A stretch of 31,317 nt of DNA from CAYTOJ01 sp964439415 (lineage in GTDB: Bacteria > Pseudomonadota > Alphaproteobacteria > Rickettsiales > CAZAGG01). The notes under the pieces were generated by a model. The model saw nothing but the letters and a program-made list of their open reading frames with translations, ran no database searches and was not told the origin of the DNA. The position numbers were made by a program, and so were the translations under genes. Location of the stretch: assembly GCA_964439415.1 (NCBI GenBank), contig CAYTOJ010000005.1:1-31317 (forward strand), written 5' to 3'. Of the stretch, positions 1-7,479 are shown one piece after another (positions within the stretch are counted from its first letter, which is position 1; each line of letters starts with the position of its first letter).

Positions 1-168
1 TTTCTAAAATCTATCTTGTGCATATACACAAAATATACAGCATTCACAACGCAAAACAATCATAATATTTATCTATCATGCCCTCGGAGTAATACTTCCT
101 TGTACACTTGCGTTTTTGCGATGCTCGCTTCGCGCACTTTGCTCAGTACAGCGAGTTTAGAAAGAAGT
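1..168. other. Non-coding end region, AT-rich
   Basis: I see no convincing gene in this stretch downstream of queE. Positions 85-155 hold GC-rich, partly self-complementary sequence that may be a worn copy of the palindromic modules seen elsewhere in the window (compare the CTTG...GCAAG...GTATA motif), but the match is weak. The rest is AT-rich. Confidence 0.3.
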
Positions 169-846
169 CTATTCCAACCCCAGAATCTTATGAGTTTGCA
201 GGTTTAGCCTGCTTCCGGTTTCCATAGCCAGCTTTATGGCAAGCTCCCTATTAGCATTGTTTTTTGTTTCCTCAAATTCGTCCATCGGTTGCAGATAAAC
301 CGGAATATTATACTCCCCCTGCCCAACCTCCGGCACATGATTATAGGCTGAGTCCTGGGCGGATATCAGGAATTTGAGCGCGGTCAGGCGTTTCAGCAAG
401 TCTCCCCTTAAAAATGCATAGCCAGCGCCTGTATTTTTCGGCGAGCATACTATTTCCACGCCAACGGGCAGTTCCCGCATCAGCGTGCCATTGGTTTCAA
501 GCTGCACTTTAAAGCCATTTGCCAGCAGTAGTTCGCAGAGCCTGGATATCGGCTGGCGCAGAGGCTCCCCGCCCGTAATCACCGCAAGGCTGATGCTGGG
601 CAAGCCGGAACTATTGCGCCTGAGTGCATCCGCCTTACTGAGAATTTCTTCAACAGGCATCGTGCTAAAGCTTTCAAATTCAGTATCGCAGAAGCTGCAC
701 GCCAGATTACACCCGCCAAGGCGGATAAATACCGATGGAACGCCTGTATATGGCCCCTCCCCCTGCAATGTGCGGAAAACCGCCTGCACATCCAGACTTG
801 CCCCATCGCCATTCACCGGCGGCCTTATAATATTTTTACCGAACAT
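169..846 (-). CDS. queE: 7-carboxy-7-deazaguanine synthase QueE
   Basis: A radical-SAM enzyme that converts 6-carboxytetrahydropterin to 7-carboxy-7-deazaguanine in the pathway to preQ0/queuosine (family knowledge). The sequence shows the signature cysteines in the CX3CX2C spacing typical of QueE (C46, C50, C53 in CNLACSFC), the N-terminal LQGEGPYTG substrate/fold motif, and the ITGGEP motif near residue 90. The length of 225 residues fits the family. I chose the ATG at 846 because MFGKN...RPP looks like a natural N-terminus; a GTG four codons upstream (858) is also possible, and neither has a clear Shine-Dalgarno site. No other queuosine gene is in the window. Confidence 0.93.
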   Translation of the reverse strand: MFGKNIIRPPVNGDGASLDVQAVFRTLQGEGPYTGVPSVFIRLGGCNLACSFCDTEFESFSTMPVEEILSKADALRRNSSGLPSISLAVITGGEPLRQPISRLCELLLANGFKVQLETNGTLMRELPVGVEIVCSPKNTGAGYAFLRGDLLKRLTALKFLISAQDSAYNHVPEVGQGEYNIPVYLQPMDEFEETKNNANRELAIKLAMETGSRLNLQTHKILGLE

Positions 847-964
847 AAAAATGAGCACACAAAATTCTTGAAGTGCGAATAGTATAGATATACTGTTTTG
901 CCAATCCTCGAATTATACTAATTATCAATGCATTAGCCTCACTTATTCTAAAAGACTGTGAATT

Positions 965-1847
965 ATGAGTATTCTAGACCAACATATCCTAAACAGTATT
1001 AATGGAATGGCAGGTAATTTGGAGGATACATTAGGGGGCGATATTATTTATTATTACGGCCCAACACATCCCATGCTAATTAAGCCATTTCGTGACTTGA
1101 TTGAGAAAATGGCATCTTCAACAAAACATGACAGAATTTGTATTTTTCTGAAAACCGGGGGTGGACAAGTAGAGCCGGTTGAAAAAATGGTAGATATTAT
1201 AAGGCATCACTACCATGAAGTATGGTTTTTTGTTCCTGACTATGCAATGTCTGCCGGAACAATTTTTTGCCTGTCAGGTGATAAAATTTTCATGGATTAC
1301 TCCTCATCACTTGGCCCTATTGATCCACAAGTAACTATTAAAGAAAATGGCTCTGACTTATTGGTTCCCGCCTTAGGAGTGCTTGAGCAGCTAGAAAATC
1401 TTATAGAAAAATCTAAATCCGGAACATTAACGGATATTGAGGCATCTATTCTATTGCAGCAAAACCTGGCATTACTGAGCAGTTATGAACATGCGAGGGA
1501 CTTATCCGTGGATTTGGCCACAAATTGGTTGGTGAATTATAAATTTAAGACATGGGAAAAACACCGCAGTGAATCTCCAAGAAAGGGTAAGGAAGTAACA
1601 ATAGATGAAAAATTGCAACGCGCTAATGATATAGTAAGGCAACTGGCTAATCATTAAGCAATGGCACTCGCATGGCCGCTATATTAGTGCTAAACTATTA
1701 AACGATATATTAAGGCTGGAGATAGATACTTATCCTCAGAACTCTGGGAGGTTCATAAGAGAATACAATGATTTACTGACTGATTATATAGAGCAGAGGA
1801 ATCTGTTTTTTTATATGCATCATAAGAATAAAACGCTTGGAGGGTGA
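965..1847 (+). pseudogene. Serine dehydrogenase-type (SDH/ClpP-fold) protease, interrupted by a +1 shift
   Basis: The first frame (965-1657, 230 residues) resembles the SDH proteinase family, ClpP/SppA-like serine peptidases that are often membrane-associated. It has a glycine-rich stretch (TGGGQ, residues 64-68) where the family has an oxyanion loop, a likely nucleophile S96 in AMSAGT, and the SSLGPIDPQ motif at 113-121. The frame stops at TAA 1655. One base later, starting at AAG 1656, a second frame runs 63 codons to TGA 1845 and reads QWHSHGRYISAKLLN, which I recognise as the family's C-terminal region. The gene is therefore full length but split by a single-base shift. This may be a recent mutation, a sequencing error or, less likely, recoding. 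The next small gene begins at 1849, right after the restored stop. Confidence 0.8.
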
Positions 1848-1848
1848 T

Positions 1849-2046
1849 GTGAGAGTTGAGGATACTGTACGTTCAATCCAGAAACAACTGTCTCTGGGCA
1901 ATAATAAAGTCCCCATGGATTATGTTAACTTTATAAGAAACATGGAGAAGAGCGGTTTTATTAAGCCTAAAAAGCAGGAACCAAAGGATCCATTGGAAGG
2001 CGGGCTTAACCAGCTAAAACTCTACGCGCTAACACGACCATTTTAA
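1849..2046 (+). CDS. Small hypothetical protein coupled to the SDH protease gene
   Basis: A 65-residue reading frame starting at GTG 1849. GGAGGG lies at 1839-1844, five bases upstream, and the TGA that ends the frame-restored protease is at 1845-1847, so translation is probably coupled to the protease. The product is charged and has no membrane segment or signal peptide. It has a predicted helical first half (VRSIQKQLSL...) and a basic middle (FIKPKKQEPKD). I do not recognise the family. An upstream TTG (1837) would add four residues but leaves no room for the ribosome site. The tight linkage suggests a partner or regulator of the protease, which is inference only. Confidence 0.6.
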   Translation: MRVEDTVRSIQKQLSLGNNKVPMDYVNFIRNMEKSGFIKPKKQEPKDPLEGGLNQLKLYALTRPF

Positions 2047-2193
2047 TAATCATACCTATCAATAGCATAACTGGGTCGCGCTGCTGAATAAAGTATTGGA
2101 TTTTAATAATAGAACTAAAGAGCATCCATGGTTTTAAGCTGATATTTAGTCAGAATTGCCAGCTAAAATTCCTGTTAGTGCAAAGAATTATTT

Positions 2194-3429
2194 ATGAACA
2201 AACTACAGCCAGTGCGTGGCACGCATGACCTATTCCCCCCGGAATCCGGCAAGTGGGAAGTTATAATAAACACCGCAAGGGAAGTGGCGCACAAATACGG
2301 CCATCAGAGCGTTGCCACGCCCATTTTTGAATTCACGGAAGTGTTCAGGCGTACACTGGGCGATGAGACTGATATCGTGACTAAGGAAATGTACACCTTT
2401 CTTGACCGCGGCGGGGAGGAAATAACCCTCCGGCCTGAGTTCACCGCAGGCATCTGCCGCGCTATCATATCCGGCGGCCTTACCCAGAACATGCCTTTAA
2501 AAGTTTTCGCGCATGGGTCGGTGTTCCGCTATGAGCGCCCGCAAAAAGGTCGGATGCGCCAGTTCCACCAGTTGGATATTGAAACCTTCGGCATCAGGGA
2601 TTCTATTGCCGATGCTGAAATAATCGCAGTAGGCTATGATATTCTGAAAAGCCTGGGGCTGCGTGATAAAGTCACCCTTGAGCTTAACTCCCTGGGGTGT
2701 GGGGAATGCAGGCAGAACTTCCGCCAGGCTTTAGTTGATTATTTTCACCGTTATGAGGCTGAATTGTCGGAGGATAGTAAACGCCGCCTGCGTACTAATC
2801 CCCTGCGTATCCTTGATTCCAAGGTGGAGGGGGACAAAAAAATATGCGCCAATGCCCCCCGCCTGCCAGATTTTCTAAGCCCGGAATCCACCCGATTTTT
2901 CACGCAGCTACAACAATACCTGACCGCGCTTTCCATTCCATTTAGTCTGAATGACAAACTAGTGCGCGGGCTGGATTATTATAACGATACCGTGTTTGAA
3001 TTCACCACCACCCTGCTAGGCTCCCAAAACGCCGTGCTTGCCGGTGGGCGTTATGATAAACTGATGAAACATCTAGGCGGCCAGGAAATCCCCGCCATCG
3101 GCTTTGCCGCCGGAATAGAGCGCCTGGCGGAGCTAAGCATACTGGAAGCTGCACCTCTCAACACCATTCACATAATTCCGCTGGGTCAGGCTGAAGTAGT
3201 GGAGGCTTTAAAAATCGCTGCTGTTTTAAGGGCGCAGGGCATCACCGCCGAAACCTCAACCCCTGGCAACCCTGCAAAAGCATTTAAAAAAGCCAATCAG
3301 GCCAATTGCAGATTTGTGATTATTATTGGTGAGGAGGAAGTAACCGCAGGCAGAGTCTCCCTGAAAAACATGAAATCAGGAGAGCAGAAACAACTAACAA
3401 TAATTGAAGCAATTCAGCAGATTAATTAA
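2194..3429 (+). CDS. hisS: Histidyl-tRNA synthetase
   Basis: A class II aminoacyl-tRNA synthetase that charges tRNA-His. The 411-residue length fits the bacterial form. Visible signatures are the N-terminal PVRGTHDLFP, motif 1 around YGHQSVATPIFE, the TLRPEFTAGICRA ATP/histidine-binding strand, motif 2 FRYERPQKGRMRQFHQ near residue 112, the histidine-specific motif LVRGLDYYNDTVFEF near 255, and motif 3 in the AGGRYDKL...PAIGFAAGIERL stretch. The last ~90 residues form the anticodon-binding domain (IHIIPLG...IIIGEEE). The start ATG 2194 has no strong ribosome site. The gene stands alone, with 147 bp of featureless DNA before it and a repeat after it. Confidence 0.97.
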   Translation: MNKLQPVRGTHDLFPPESGKWEVIINTAREVAHKYGHQSVATPIFEFTEVFRRTLGDETDIVTKEMYTFLDRGGEEITLRPEFTAGICRAIISGGLTQNMPLKVFAHGSVFRYERPQKGRMRQFHQLDIETFGIRDSIADAEIIAVGYDILKSLGLRDKVTLELNSLGCGECRQNFRQALVDYFHRYEAELSEDSKRRLRTNPLRILDSKVEGDKKICANAPRLPDFLSPESTRFFTQLQQYLTALSIPFSLNDKLVRGLDYYNDTVFEFTTTLLGSQNAVLAGGRYDKLMKHLGGQEIPAIGFAAGIERLAELSILEAAPLNTIHIIPLGQAEVVEALKIAAVLRAQGITAETSTPGNPAKAFKKANQANCRFVIIIGEEEVTAGRVSLKNMKSGEQKQLTIIEAIQQIN

Positions 3430-3433
3430 ATAT

Positions 3434-3655
3434 ACCCTTGCGTTCCAAGACTGGATTTTTCTTACGACCGAAGGGAGTGCGCCGACGCGGCAGGGGGGAG
3501 GCCATAGGGTCACAGCTTGAACAGACATGGCCTATGCCATGTCTGCTCAATGCAGTGACGGGGTGCGCCCCCCTCAACAAATAAAAGATATACCGCCGGA
3601 GTGAAAGAGAAAATTGGGACTCTTCAAACGATAGCGGTATATTAGCGGCTATATT
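3434..3655 (-). repeat. Interspersed structured repeat, type R3 copy 1
   Basis: Read on the minus strand, this matches 27615-27773 closely over its first ~100 bases (TACCGCTATCGTTTGAAGA, then CCCAATTTTCTCTTTCACTC and GGCGGTATAT) and again at the GC-rich middle and the closing CTTGGAACGCAAGGGTATA. ATATACCGC (5' arm) pairs with GCGGTATAT (3' arm), and CTTG pairs with CAAG around a five-base loop near the end. Compared with the second copy it carries an extra 51-bp palindrome (3509-3559). It fills the gap between hisS and the toxin-antitoxin pair. Confidence 0.75.
3509..3559. repeat. 51-bp near-perfect palindrome nested in repeat R3
   Basis: A hairpin with arms GTCAC.GC.TTGA.CAGACATGGC and its complement around a four-base centre. 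It sits exactly where the other R3 copy (near 27693) has no such sequence, so it appears to be a secondary insertion or an optional module. Confidence 0.7.
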
Positions 3656-3659
3656 AGAA

Positions 3660-3691
3660 CTTCAAACTTATGAACATTTGTGTATAATGTA
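3660..3691 (+). promoter_or_regulatory. Likely promoter/operator of the toxin-antitoxin operon
   Basis: A consensus TATAAT lies at 3683-3688, 23 bases before the antitoxin ATG, with a weak -35 (TTCAAA-like) about 17 bases upstream. ACATT...AATGT (3674-3690) forms a short inverted repeat over the -10 box, where an antitoxin such as this one would be expected to bind for autorepression. AGGAAA just before ATG 3712 is the ribosome site. Confidence 0.45.
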
Positions 3692-3711
3692 CATAAATTC
3701 ATCAGGAAAAT

Positions 3712-3951
3712 ATGACCAGACTCAGTATAGAAATAACCCCCGAACAGCACCAGATGATTAAGGTTATGTCCTCTCTGGAAGGTAAGAAAATTAGGGATTG
3801 GGTAATAGAAAAATTATTCCCTCCTCAATTAAAATCCGGCAAGAAAAAGTACAGGCAGGAAACTATCCAGGCAATAATTGATGCGGAGAATGGTAAAAAC
3901 ATCACCAGCTATACATCACTGGATGAACTAATGGCTGACATTAAAGAATGA
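3712..3951 (+). CDS. Ribbon-helix-helix type antitoxin of a YafQ-like module
   Basis: A 79-residue DNA-binding antitoxin. The N-terminus (TRLSIEITPEQHQMIKVMSS) is the strand-helix opening of a ribbon-helix-helix fold, followed by GKKIRDWVIEKLF, the typical second helix. The tail (TSLDELMADIKE) resembles the toxin-wrapping C-terminus of RelB/DinJ/ParD-type antitoxins. Its stop overlaps the toxin start by four bases (ATGA, 3948-3951), the usual coupled arrangement. The ribosome site AGGAAA is well placed. In this family the antitoxin neutralises the RNase and represses the operon. Confidence 0.85.
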   Translation: MTRLSIEITPEQHQMIKVMSSLEGKKIRDWVIEKLFPPQLKSGKKKYRQETIQAIIDAENGKNITSYTSLDELMADIKE

Positions 3952-4220
3952 ATTTAAAGATACGCGCCACAAATTTATTCAAAAAATCATCAAGGTTGAT
4001 GGCTAGAAGAGGCTGCAATAATGACGATATAAGAAAAGTAATAGACATGCTTATGCATGGCAAAACGCTGCCGGAAAAATACAAAGACCACCTGCTGACT
4101 GGGAATTTCAAGGGATACAGGGAATGCCACATTAAACCTGACTGGCTACTGGTTTACAGAATCGAAGGCGACACCTTGATTCTGTATGATACAGGAACAC
4201 ATTCAGACTTGTTTGGTTGA
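3948..4220 (+). CDS. YafQ-family mRNA interferase toxin (RelE superfamily)
   Basis: A ribosome-dependent endoribonuclease toxin of the YafQ branch. The 90-residue protein has LPEKYKDHLLTGNFKGYRECHI followed by KPDWLLVYRI and TGTHSDLFG, the YafQ signature. H48, H61, D65 and H85 correspond, with a constant offset of two, to the catalytic H50, H63, D67 and H87 of E. coli YafQ as I recall them, so the toxin looks intact. It overlaps the antitoxin by four bases. A decayed gene on the opposite strand ends directly after its stop (4221). Confidence 0.93.
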   Translation: MNLKIRATNLFKKSSRLMARRGCNNDDIRKVIDMLMHGKTLPEKYKDHLLTGNFKGYRECHIKPDWLLVYRIEGDTLILYDTGTHSDLFG

Positions 4221-5019
4221 TTATTTTTTTCGCTTTAATTTTGATAAACTTTCCTGGGAATCAGTAGCCAAGGCAGGCCATAGCTTTTCCATTTCCTGCT
4301 TTATAGCAATAAACTTATTTTGTATATCCTTTTCTCCAAGCCGTTGTGCGGCATATCCGCCAAAAAGCACTCCTTTGTATGTGCTTTCAATCAACCGCTT
4401 TATACATTCCGTAATTCTAGGAGTATTTAATGTACCAGAAGTATGATAGTAAGGTGGTCTTCCCATATATAATTCCATTATACGCGGATATGCCCCATGA
4501 ACATAACCAGAATAACTATCATACTCAGTTTTAACAAGATGCCTATAATCGTGAGGATTAGTTGGATTCTCAGGAATTGCTGCAATAGCCGCTCTAATTT
4601 TGTCACGAGGAGTGCAATTGCGCTTATTATTCTTTAACATACCAACGGATATATCTTCAAATTCTTCTTGGTAAAAATCTTCCCAAACCTGTTTTTGTAT
4701 TGCCCTAGGCTTTCCATCCTCCCCTAATTCACGCATAAATAACATGGCATCCTCAAGACTCTCAGTCAGCCATACATCTGTGTAAAATTCCCATTTCTTG
4801 ACTAAATCCTCGCTCAAAAAGAACAATTGAAGCATTCAATAAGCTGATATATCTGATGCCTTTAAGATAAACTAACAGTGAACCGCTTAGTGCATTATGA
4901 CGAAATTGCTGAATATCGTCTTTCTATTCAGCCGTATTTACATACTTAGAGGTTTGCATATCCAAATATATCTCCTCAACTTGCGAAGCTGTCTTTTTAA
5001 TGCAATCAATTATAATCAT
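4221..5019 (-). pseudogene. Decayed gene, possibly DUF5677-like
   Basis: The gene starts at ATG 5019 behind an AGGTGG ribosome site. After 31 codons it meets an in-frame TAG (4924-4926), then continues in the same frame (FRHNALSGSLLVYLKGIRYI, then LFERGFSQEMGILHRCM) to TGA 4762-4764. Dropping one base there joins it to the longest open part (SLEDAMLFMREL onward) that runs to 4221. The assembled product would be about 265 residues, all-helical, with conserved-looking YSGYVHGAYPRIMELYMG near residue 180. The pattern of long-lived helices with R/E motifs suggests DUF5677 or an HEPN-like family; this is tentative. One nonsense and one frameshift change make it a pseudogene unless both are sequencing errors. 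Confidence 0.7.
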
Positions 5020-5050
5020 TTGCCCACCTATGGCTTTCAGTTACTTAAAG

Positions 5051-5085
5051 TTCAAAATAAAAGGCGACCCGAAGGCCGCCTTTTT
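5051..5085 (-). terminator. Rho-independent terminator of groESL
   Basis: The hairpin AAGGCGGCC-TTCG-GGTCGCCTT (stem 5061-5081) is followed on the minus strand by TTTTATTTT. It lies 20 bases past the groEL stop. A T-run on the plus side (5081-5090) would let it work in both directions. Confidence 0.85.
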
Positions 5086-5103
5086 GTTTTTAGGAGTGGG
5101 GGT

Positions 5104-6738
5104 TTAGTAATCGCCCATGCCGCCCATGTTGCCGCCGCCCATGGGAGCTTTATTCTCCTCAGGGATTTCGGTAACAATGGCTTCAGTGGTGATCAGCAGT
5201 GAGGCTACTGATGCAGCATCCTGAAGCGCGGTGCGCACAACCTTGGTAGGGTCGATAATACCTGCCTTGATCATGTCCACATATTCCATGTGCTGCGCAT
5301 CGTAGCCGTAGTTGGTGTCCTTGCTCTCCATGAGCTTGCCTACCACTACTGCGCCGTCAATGCCTGCATTCTCCACAATCTGACGGATTGGAGCCTGAAG
5401 TGCACGGCGGATAATGTTGATACCGGCTTTCTGGTCATCATTCTCTGGTTTCAAGGCTTCCAGAGCACGCGCTGCATAAAGCAGGGTAGTGCCGCCGCCG
5501 GGAACAATGCCTTCCTCAACCGCTGCGCGGGTAGCGTGCAGGGCATCGTCAACGCGGTCTTTACGCTCTTTAACTTCCACCTCGGTTGAACCGCCTACTT
5601 TCAGAACAGCTACACCGCCCACGATTTTCGCCAGGCGTTCCTGGAGTTTTTCGCGGTCGTAGTCGGAAGTGGTATCAGCAACCTGGGCGCGGATGGTATC
5701 GGCGCGGCTTTTGATTCCGTCCTTATTACCGCTTCCGTCCACTATTGTGGTATCATCCTTGGTGATGATAACTTTCTTGGCGCGGCCAAGAGCATCCAGA
5801 CGGACATTCTCAAGCTTTATGCCAAGGTCTTCGCTGATAAGCTGGCCGCCGGTGAGAATGGCGATATCTTCCATCATGGCTTTTCTGCGGTCGCCAAAGC
5901 CTGGGGCTTTCACCGCAGCAACTTTCAGGCCGCCACGCAGTTTGTTCACCACCAGAGTTGCCAGAGCTTCGCCTTCAACATCCTCAGCTATTATCAGCAG
6001 GGGTTTGCCGGTTTGAACAACTGCTTCCAGCAGCGGCAGCATCTGTTGCAGGCCGGAGAGTTTTTTCTCAAACAGCAGAATGTATGGGCTTTCCAGCTCA
6101 ACCGTCATTTTCTCAGCGTTAGTGACAAAGTACGGGGAGAGATAACCACGGTCAAACATCATGCCTTCCACAACGTCCAGCTCGAATTCCAGACCTTTGG
6201 CTTCCTCAACCGTGATAACGCCTTCCTTACCTACTTTGCTCATAGCTTCAGCGATTTTCTGGCCGATTTCCCTGTCGCCATTGGCTGATATGGTTCCAAC
6301 CTGTGCGATTTCCTCGTTACCGGAAACCTTTTTGCTCTTTTTCTTGATTTCCTCAATCACAGCGGCAACAGCCATGTCAATACCGCGCTTCAGATCCATA
6401 GGATTAAGCCCGGCAGCCACAACCTTCGCGCCTTCACGCACGATAGACTGAGCCAGCACGGTAGCGGTGGTGGTTCCATCGCCTGCAACATCGTTGGTTT
6501 TGCTTGCCACTTCACGCAGCATCTGCGCGCCGAGATCCTGCGCTTTGTTAGCCAGTTTGATTTCCTTGGCAACGGTTACGCCATCCTTAGTGATGCGCGG
6601 TGCACCGAAGGATTTTTCCAGCACTACGTTACGGCCTTTAGGCCCCAGGGTTACTTTTACTGCATCGGCGAGAATGTCAACGCCAGCCAGAATCTGGCTA
6701 CGGGCATCAAGGCCGAATTTTACGTCTTTAGCAGCCAT
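5104..6738 (-). CDS. groEL: Chaperonin GroEL (60 kDa)
   Basis: The ATP-driven folding chamber subunit, working with GroES in the cytoplasm. The 544-residue product begins AAKDVKFG and carries VTLGPKGRNVVLEKSFGAP, GDGTTTATVLAQ (nucleotide binding and hydrolysis), the apical-domain RGYLSPYFVTN, and GIVPGGGTTLLYA. The C-terminal tail (GGGNMGGMGDY) is short compared with the usual GGM repeats but otherwise normal. I start at ATG 6738 because GGAG (about 9 bases ahead) would fall inside the protein if the upstream TTG at 6753 were used. It is the second gene of groESL, 44 bp after groES. Confidence 0.98.
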   Translation of the reverse strand: MAAKDVKFGLDARSQILAGVDILADAVKVTLGPKGRNVVLEKSFGAPRITKDGVTVAKEIKLANKAQDLGAQMLREVASKTNDVAGDGTTTATVLAQSIVREGAKVVAAGLNPMDLKRGIDMAVAAVIEEIKKKSKKVSGNEEIAQVGTISANGDREIGQKIAEAMSKVGKEGVITVEEAKGLEFELDVVEGMMFDRGYLSPYFVTNAEKMTVELESPYILLFEKKLSGLQQMLPLLEAVVQTGKPLLIIAEDVEGEALATLVVNKLRGGLKVAAVKAPGFGDRRKAMMEDIAILTGGQLISEDLGIKLENVRLDALGRAKKVIITKDDTTIVDGSGNKDGIKSRADTIRAQVADTTSDYDREKLQERLAKIVGGVAVLKVGGSTEVEVKERKDRVDDALHATRAAVEEGIVPGGGTTLLYAARALEALKPENDDQKAGINIIRRALQAPIRQIVENAGIDGAVVVGKLMESKDTNYGYDAQHMEYVDMIKAGIIDPTKVVRTALQDAASVASLLITTEAIVTEIPEENKAPMGGGNMGGMGDY

Positions 6739-6782
6739 TGTATTTATCTCCAATTATTTGATTATTCGTAATATTATAAAAC

Positions 6783-7100
6783 TTAAGCAGCTTTTTTCTG
6801 TGGCTTCGCATAATCCATAGCAATGCCCATAATGTCGGATTCCTTCATTATAAGGTATTCATCGCCACCGAATTTCACTTCAGTGCCGGACCATTTGCCG
6901 AACAGGATTATATCACCAGCCTTAACAGCCATTGGAACCAGCTTGCCGGAATCGTCACGCGCACCATCACCGGCTGCTATAACTTCACCCAGCATTGGTT
7001 TTTCTTTTGCGGTATCTGGTATGATAATTCCGCCTGGAGTTTTTTCTTCCTCCTCAAGGCGTTTTACCAGAACACGATCGTGCAATGGCTTTATCTTCAT
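6783..7100 (-). CDS. groES: Co-chaperonin GroES
   Basis: The lid of the GroEL chamber. The 105 residues include the N-terminal KPLHDRVLVKRLEEEEKTPGG, whose following GGIIIPDTAKEKP is the mobile loop that binds GroEL, and the conserved GDIILFGKWSGTEVKF. The tail (MDYAKPQKKAA) is about eight residues longer than a typical 95-97-residue GroES. A GGAG ribosome site precedes ATG 7100 in the same layout as before groEL. Confidence 0.97.
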   Translation of the reverse strand: MKIKPLHDRVLVKRLEEEEKTPGGIIIPDTAKEKPMLGEVIAAGDGARDDSGKLVPMAVKAGDIILFGKWSGTEVKFGGDEYLIMKESDIMGIAMDYAKPQKKAA

Positions 7101-7176
7101 AAGTTTATCTCCATATTGATTGTGGTGTTAAGAATATCTCAAGGCGCTTAAGCCTTTTTTAATTATCTGTGAGGGG

Positions 7177-7206
7177 TATATAGTACCCTCTACTACCACT
7201 TTCAAG
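7177..7206 (-). promoter_or_regulatory. Probable heat-shock-type promoter of groESL
   Basis: On the minus strand CTTGAAA (7200-7206) and TATATA (7177-7182) are separated by 17 bases and lie 77 bases ahead of groES. CTTGAAA matches the -35 box of sigma-32 promoters; the -10 resembles a mixed sigma-32/sigma-70 type. I find no CIRCE inverted repeat, so HrcA control is not evident. Confidence 0.6.
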
Positions 7207-7228
7207 GGGGAAATATATCAAAAACAGT

Positions 7229-7440
7229 TTTGATACACCCCTATCGTCTGAAGAGTGTGGTTTAATGGTGTCATTTCAGGGGTATATTTTCTTGTATATT
7301 AAGGGGCTGCCGCCCCCGCGCTTCGCGCTTCCCCCGCCGCCCATGCCAGAGGCATGTTTTTTATATTTATTGCTGCCATTGGCAGCACGCGCTCACCGAA
7401 GGTCGCAAGAATATGTCACTATTGAAACGCGAGAGGTATA
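7229..7440 (+). repeat. Interspersed structured repeat, type R2 copy 1
   Basis: This ~212-bp sequence recurs in inverted orientation at 22876-23086 with only scattered differences. It is a string of hairpins: an outer pair around CCCCTATCGTCTG (arms ACCCCT/AGGGGT), then GCGCTTCGCGC, CATGCC...GGCATG and GCTGCC...GGCAGC, ending TTGAAACGCGAGAGGTATA. Several hairpin loops differ between copies while the arms are kept. It lies between the groESL promoter and the 3' end of the transporter gene, so it is not in either gene. Confidence 0.85.
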
Positions 7441-7476
7441 CACCTAACTCACTTTGGAAGTGCGATAGGCGTATCC
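7436..7476 (+). repeat. Short hairpin module abutting R2 copy 1
   Basis: GTATACACCTA pairs imperfectly with TAGGCGTAT around CACTTTGGAAGTG. It resembles the hairpin at 10143-10181 (shared TGCGATAGG near the 3' arm) and is joined directly to the end of R2, supporting a modular build of these repeats. It lies just past the stop of the LplT-like gene. Confidence 0.5.
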
Positions 7477-7479
7477 TTA

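Noticed and set aside
847..964. preQ1 riboswitch ahead of queE
   Set aside because: The upstream sequence lacks the compact stem and A-rich tail of preQ1-I; it holds instead a worn palindromic repeat.
1655..1658. Programmed +1 frameshift as in prfB
   Set aside because: The site CAT-TAA-G lacks the CTT-TGA-C slip and the upstream Shine-Dalgarno stimulator; mutation or sequencing error is simpler.
7100..7260. CIRCE element for HrcA control of groESL
   Set aside because: No GCACTC-N9-GAGTGC type inverted repeat is present; only a sigma-32-like promoter is seen.
7265..7447. 60-residue reading frame on the plus strand
   Set aside because: It lies wholly inside repeat R2, has no ribosome site and no family resemblance; the open frame follows from the repeat's composition.
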